From an uncultured Pseudomonadota bacterium (GTDB taxonomy: Bacteria; Myxococcota_A; Bradymonadia; Bradymonadales; Bradymonadaceae), in contig CATLTV010000035.1 in assembly GCA_950059285.1 (NCBI GenBank), positions 1 to 35,086 of the forward strand: 35,086 nucleotides of DNA. The letters are read 5' to 3'. The position numbers and the translations under genes were made by a program. The notes below the pieces were generated by a model that made no database searches, was not told the DNA's origin, and worked only from the letters and a program-made list of their open reading frames with translations. This document shows positions 32,292 through 35,086 of this stretch, piece by piece. Every line of letters begins with the position of its first letter. Within the stretch, counting starts at the first letter, position 1.

Positions 32292-32996
32292 ATGATCTCA
32301 TGTTTTCACTTGAAGGTGCAGCACCCTCGTCAGGAAGGGATGCTGCTTGATGACGTCTCATTTGAGATAGAGACAGGGGGATGGGCCGAGTTCACAGGCG
32401 AGTCTGGCTGTGGCAAGAGCGCGATCTTTTCGATGCTCAGCCTGCGTACGATTCCCAAAGAGGGGACGCTCATTGTGGCGGGTCGTAACCTGTCTCGACT
32501 TCCTCAGCGCAAGCTTGAGAGGTTGCGCGCCAAGATTGGTTCATGCGCGCAAACGCCTCGTTTGCTCGAGGATCGTACGGTCGTTGAGAACCTCCTCCTC
32601 CCTTTTGTCGCACGCAATCAACTGAAAAAAGCACCCCGTCACGTGGATGAAGTCATTGAGCAGCTTGAGCTTGGTGCGCTTCGTGACTTGCCCGTGCGTA
32701 TGTTGTCCGAGTCCGAGCGCCGCGTGGTCGGCATCGCTCGCGCATGTGTGGGTGATCCTGCAATGATTCTTATTGATGGTGGTTTTGAGTATCTCGACCT
32801 CGTCTGGAAGAAGCGCGTGCGTGCACACCTCAGGCGTCTGCACCGAGAGGGAAGGACCGTGGTGTTGTTTGGTCGTGAGTCCGTGGGACCCATGACAGGT
32901 CGTGGTGTGGAGTTCCGCATTACACAGTCATCCATCGAGCCTGTGGAGCGCTCTGTGCATGCTCCTAGCCCAGAGATTGGGAGGCGTCGTCCATGA
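32292..32996 (+). CDS. ftsE: FtsE-like ABC ATPase with degenerate catalytic motifs
   Basis: 234 residues from the ATG at 32292, which has AAGGA nine nt upstream. The Walker A motif is intact (GESGCGKS, 36-43) and the Q-loop is FtsE-like (IGSCAQTPRLLEDRTVVENL, Q87). The other catalytic elements are altered: the signature LSGGQ reads LSESE (138-142), the Walker B Glu is Gly163 (ILIDGG), and the H-loop His is Arg195 (VVLFGRES). It may bind ATP but hydrolysis looks impaired. FtsE drives FtsX at the divisome to switch on cell-wall amidases through EnvC. Its stop overlaps the ftsX start (ATGA), so the assignment rests on sequence and operon. LolD or MacB ATPases are alternatives made unlikely by context. 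Confidence 0.9.
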   Translation: MISCFHLKVQHPRQEGMLLDDVSFEIETGGWAEFTGESGCGKSAIFSMLSLRTIPKEGTLIVAGRNLSRLPQRKLERLRAKIGSCAQTPRLLEDRTVVENLLLPFVARNQLKKAPRHVDEVIEQLELGALRDLPVRMLSESERRVVGIARACVGDPAMILIDGGFEYLDLVWKKRVRAHLRRLHREGRTVVLFGRESVGPMTGRGVEFRITQSSIEPVERSVHAPSPEIGRRRP

Positions 32997-33931
32997 TCGA
33001 ATCACCCATCAAGGCTCTCAAGCAAAGAAGAGGGGAGACGCTCGGTGTGGTCTTCCTGTTTGTGCTTTCGTTTTTTCTGCCTGGTGTCATCCTGATTGCT
33101 GCCGAGCGCACGCATGACCATGCAGAAGAATGGCTGCTTGCCTATCAACCCATGTTGTATGTGCAGGAAGGCGCATCTGTGGAGCAAGTTGCATCCTTGC
33201 AAGATGAGCTGTCGCGCTGGCCAGGGGTCAAGCAGGTTGTAAAGCATGATCGCAAGGACGCCTTGAAGGTGTTGTCCGAGTCGCTGGGTGAGGAGCGCGT
33301 GAATCATCTCGGGATCTCCGAGTCGATGTTACCTACAAGCCTTGAGGTGGTGCCAAACGTACCTTTGCAGGGGCATATTGAGCTTGCAAGCAAGGTCGCT
33401 GCGCTTGAAGTGCGCGATGAGGTTGCCGCCGTTGATGTGCCCGACAAGGATGCGTTGCGTTTGATGAGCTTTGTGCGCACCATCTCGCTAGGTGCCATCA
33501 TGATGCTTTTGATGATGTGTGCTACAGCGTTGCTGCTTGGTCGTGCGTATCTCCGAAGGATTCAGGATGATGAGGGCGATATGTCCGAGATTCTTGAGGT
33601 TTTTGGTGCTTCACATCGTTCGCTTTCAAAACCAACCATGCATCGTGCGTTGATGTTGAGCGTGTGGTCTGGTGGTCTTGCTTCCGTGGCATTGTTCATT
33701 GCGCAGCTTAACCTTGATCGCTGGGCGAGCGGTATTTTTGGCACGGATGCCATGGTGCCTTTGACCTGGTTGGTGGTGTTTCTTCCCCTGATTTCATCGC
33801 CGTTTGTTGGCTTTATGCTTGGAAAGATGGCCGTGGGCTTTGACTCCTTCAAGTTCAAGCGCTCCACAGGTTTTGCTGATATTCAATCGCTCCTGCGTTT
33901 TACACGTCAGGAACTTCCCGTGACCCCATAG
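32993..33931 (+). CDS. ftsX: Cell-division membrane protein FtsX
   Basis: 312 residues. It begins inside the end of ftsE (4-nt overlap), implying coupled translation. Four membrane helices are visible (about 15-36, 164-183, 218-238, 257-277). The periplasmic domain between the first two (37-160) is the part that contacts EnvC-type activators. The conserved FtsX segment MSEILEVFGASHRSLSKPTM follows helix 2. The length and topology match the family. It transmits the state of FtsE across the inner membrane to the cell-wall hydrolase system. The EnvC-like gene starts 16 nt downstream. Confidence 0.95.
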   Translation: MIESPIKALKQRRGETLGVVFLFVLSFFLPGVILIAAERTHDHAEEWLLAYQPMLYVQEGASVEQVASLQDELSRWPGVKQVVKHDRKDALKVLSESLGEERVNHLGISESMLPTSLEVVPNVPLQGHIELASKVAALEVRDEVAAVDVPDKDALRLMSFVRTISLGAIMMLLMMCATALLLGRAYLRRIQDDEGDMSEILEVFGASHRSLSKPTMHRALMLSVWSGGLASVALFIAQLNLDRWASGIFGTDAMVPLTWLVVFLPLISSPFVGFMLGKMAVGFDSFKFKRSTGFADIQSLLRFTRQELPVTP

Positions 33932-33947
33932 AGGAACTGCATCGGTT

Positions 33948-35012
33948 ATGCGACATCATGTTGTAAAATCTCTGTATGCTGCGAGCCTGTTGCTCTCTGT
34001 GTGCGCGGTGACATTTGGCGCCGTGGTGCTGGTGCATGGTGAGACTGTGCATCAGACCGTATTCTTTAACCTTGAAGAGGCCGATGCGCGTGCACACAAA
34101 GCAGGTCGGCAAGCTCATGCACTACAGGGTGAAGTCGCTGAGCACGAGACGGTGATTCAGGCGACGCTGGAAGAGCTCGATGTCACACGTCGTGCGACCG
34201 AAAAGCTGCGCCGCGAGCTTGTGGCTCAACATGTAGACTGGTCTCGCTCTTACCGTCAGCTCAATCGACGCAAGAGCAGGGAAGTGGGTCATCATGACAG
34301 GTTGGCGCGTATGCTCAAGCATGCGGCTCCTCAGGCGATGGCTGCCCGCATTGATGATCATCGAATCGTGAGCGTGCTTGATCGCGGCGAGGATCGCATC
34401 CAGCAACTGGTCGGCGCTCAGGGTGGTTTGATTGTCAGATTGGCTCAGGAGAAGGCAAGTCAACAGGCCGCAAAAGAGGAGTACAGCTCCACGCTCAAAA
34501 AAGCCAAGAAAGCCTCATCCTCCACAATCTCCCGTGACCTCAAGGTCACCGATGAGAAGCTCGCCAAGTCCATGAGCTTGATCCTGAAAAATCCCTCTAC
34601 CAAGGATTTCCACCGCTACAAGGGTACGCTTATTCCTCCTGTGAAGGGGCAACCTTCGTACACTTATGGGTCAAGAAAGCAAAAGGACTCCGCGAGTTAT
34701 GTGCGCCATACGGGCTACACATATATGGTGGACAAGGGGACTGAGGTACGCGCAGTGTCATCAGGTCTTGTCTCATATGCTGAGCGTTTTGAAGGCTTTG
34801 GTTTGCTGCTGATTATTGACCATGGCACAGGATATCACACCATTTATGCGCACCTGAATGACTTCAAGGTCAAGGTCGGTGACAGAGTAAGCAAGGGCGA
34901 CACCATCGCGCTGACAGGAGAGTCTGGCAGTCTTGATGGACCAAAGCTTTACTTTGAACTGCGTAAAAAAGGTAAGCCTATCAATCCTGAAGACTGGTTT
35001 ATCCGTCACTAG
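33948..35012 (+). CDS. envC: EnvC-like activator with coiled coil and degenerate LytM domain
   Basis: 354 residues. A signal anchor or signal peptide spans about 9-30. Residues 40-110 and 150-215 are charged coiled-coil helices, as in EnvC, where they bind FtsX. The C-terminal LytM (M23) domain spans about 225-354 (KGTLIPPVKGQ ... LIIDHGTGYHTIYAHLNDFK ... GPKLYFELRKKGKPINPEDW). Zinc ligands are incomplete: H254 remains, the HxGID Asp is Thr258, and the His of the final HxH is Tyr335. EnvC of E. coli also lacks zinc ligands and activates amidases without cutting itself, so this is probably a periplasmic activator. Position directly after ftsEX supports this. Confidence 0.9.
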   Translation: MRHHVVKSLYAASLLLSVCAVTFGAVVLVHGETVHQTVFFNLEEADARAHKAGRQAHALQGEVAEHETVIQATLEELDVTRRATEKLRRELVAQHVDWSRSYRQLNRRKSREVGHHDRLARMLKHAAPQAMAARIDDHRIVSVLDRGEDRIQQLVGAQGGLIVRLAQEKASQQAAKEEYSSTLKKAKKASSSTISRDLKVTDEKLAKSMSLILKNPSTKDFHRYKGTLIPPVKGQPSYTYGSRKQKDSASYVRHTGYTYMVDKGTEVRAVSSGLVSYAERFEGFGLLLIIDHGTGYHTIYAHLNDFKVKVGDRVSKGDTIALTGESGSLDGPKLYFELRKKGKPINPEDWFIRH

Positions 35013-35058
35013 AGCGTGATGGAGAAAGAGCTGGTCGAAGAAAAGCGAAGGAGAAAGC

Positions 35059-35086
35059 GTGGAGTTTAAGGAGCAAAAACCAAGAA
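35059..35086 (+). CDS. Start of a further gene (cut by window edge)
   Basis: A GTG at 35059 has AAGGAG five nt upstream and opens a frame MEFKEQKPR that runs off the window. It lies 46 nt after the envC stop on the same strand, so it may belong to the same operon. The fragment is too short to identify. Confidence 0.4.

Noticed and set aside
32292-35012. The ABC pair as a LolCDE or MacAB transporter
   Set aside because: The permease has FtsX topology and its signature segment, and the next gene encodes a coiled-coil plus LytM protein, which fits FtsEX-EnvC.

Overview
The window is a chromosomal piece of a Gram-negative bacterium, about 54% GC by eye. It most resembles a delta-proteobacterial or Myxococcota-type genome, possibly Bradymonadales. 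The reasons are a Hanks-type Ser/Thr kinase with a membrane anchor, an FHA-linked AAA+ regulator, PEGA and TPR envelope proteins, a von Willebrand A lipoprotein with thrombospondin type 3 calcium repeats, and a beta-barrel protein. The lineage is an inference; no 16S rRNA gene is present. I saw no tRNA, rRNA, CRISPR array or insertion sequence.

Layout. 1-3646: the start of an exported protein gene and a small outer-membrane barrel gene (both minus), then a large repeat lipoprotein (plus). 3768-5228: a NERD-domain protein fused to a kinase fold that lacks the catalytic Asp (minus). 5459-9576: three plus-strand genes ending in an FHA/AAA+ protein related to sigma-54 activators. 9709-11013: a crotonase and a PEGA lipoprotein (minus). 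11606-12217: stand-alone rpsD (S4) behind a long structured leader. 12396-14312: VWA lipoprotein (minus). 15170-23923: rpoB and rpoC, separated by a 252-bp gap that holds a long hairpin and a probable rpoC promoter. 24090-26725: TPR protein and Ser/Thr kinase (minus). 27142-29607: a membrane protein, a small lipoprotein and an unknown protein. 29665-31189: murI coupled to a PEGA protein (minus). 31443-35012: a conserved unknown, then ftsE-ftsX-envC, the module that controls septal peptidoglycan hydrolysis. The start of one more gene lies at the right edge.

Two themes stand out. First, five of the six convergent gene junctions carry very long, perfect inverted repeats (arms of about 19 to 39 bp, loops of 0 to 6 nt), far longer than a terminator needs. 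One of them reaches into the last codons of a coding sequence. Second, several signalling or motor proteins have lost catalytic residues: the NERD-linked kinase (HRD to HRN), the AAA+ protein (no GAFTGA motif, no DNA-binding domain) and FtsE (catalytic Glu, H-loop His and signature motif all changed). These proteins may work as binding switches rather than enzymes.
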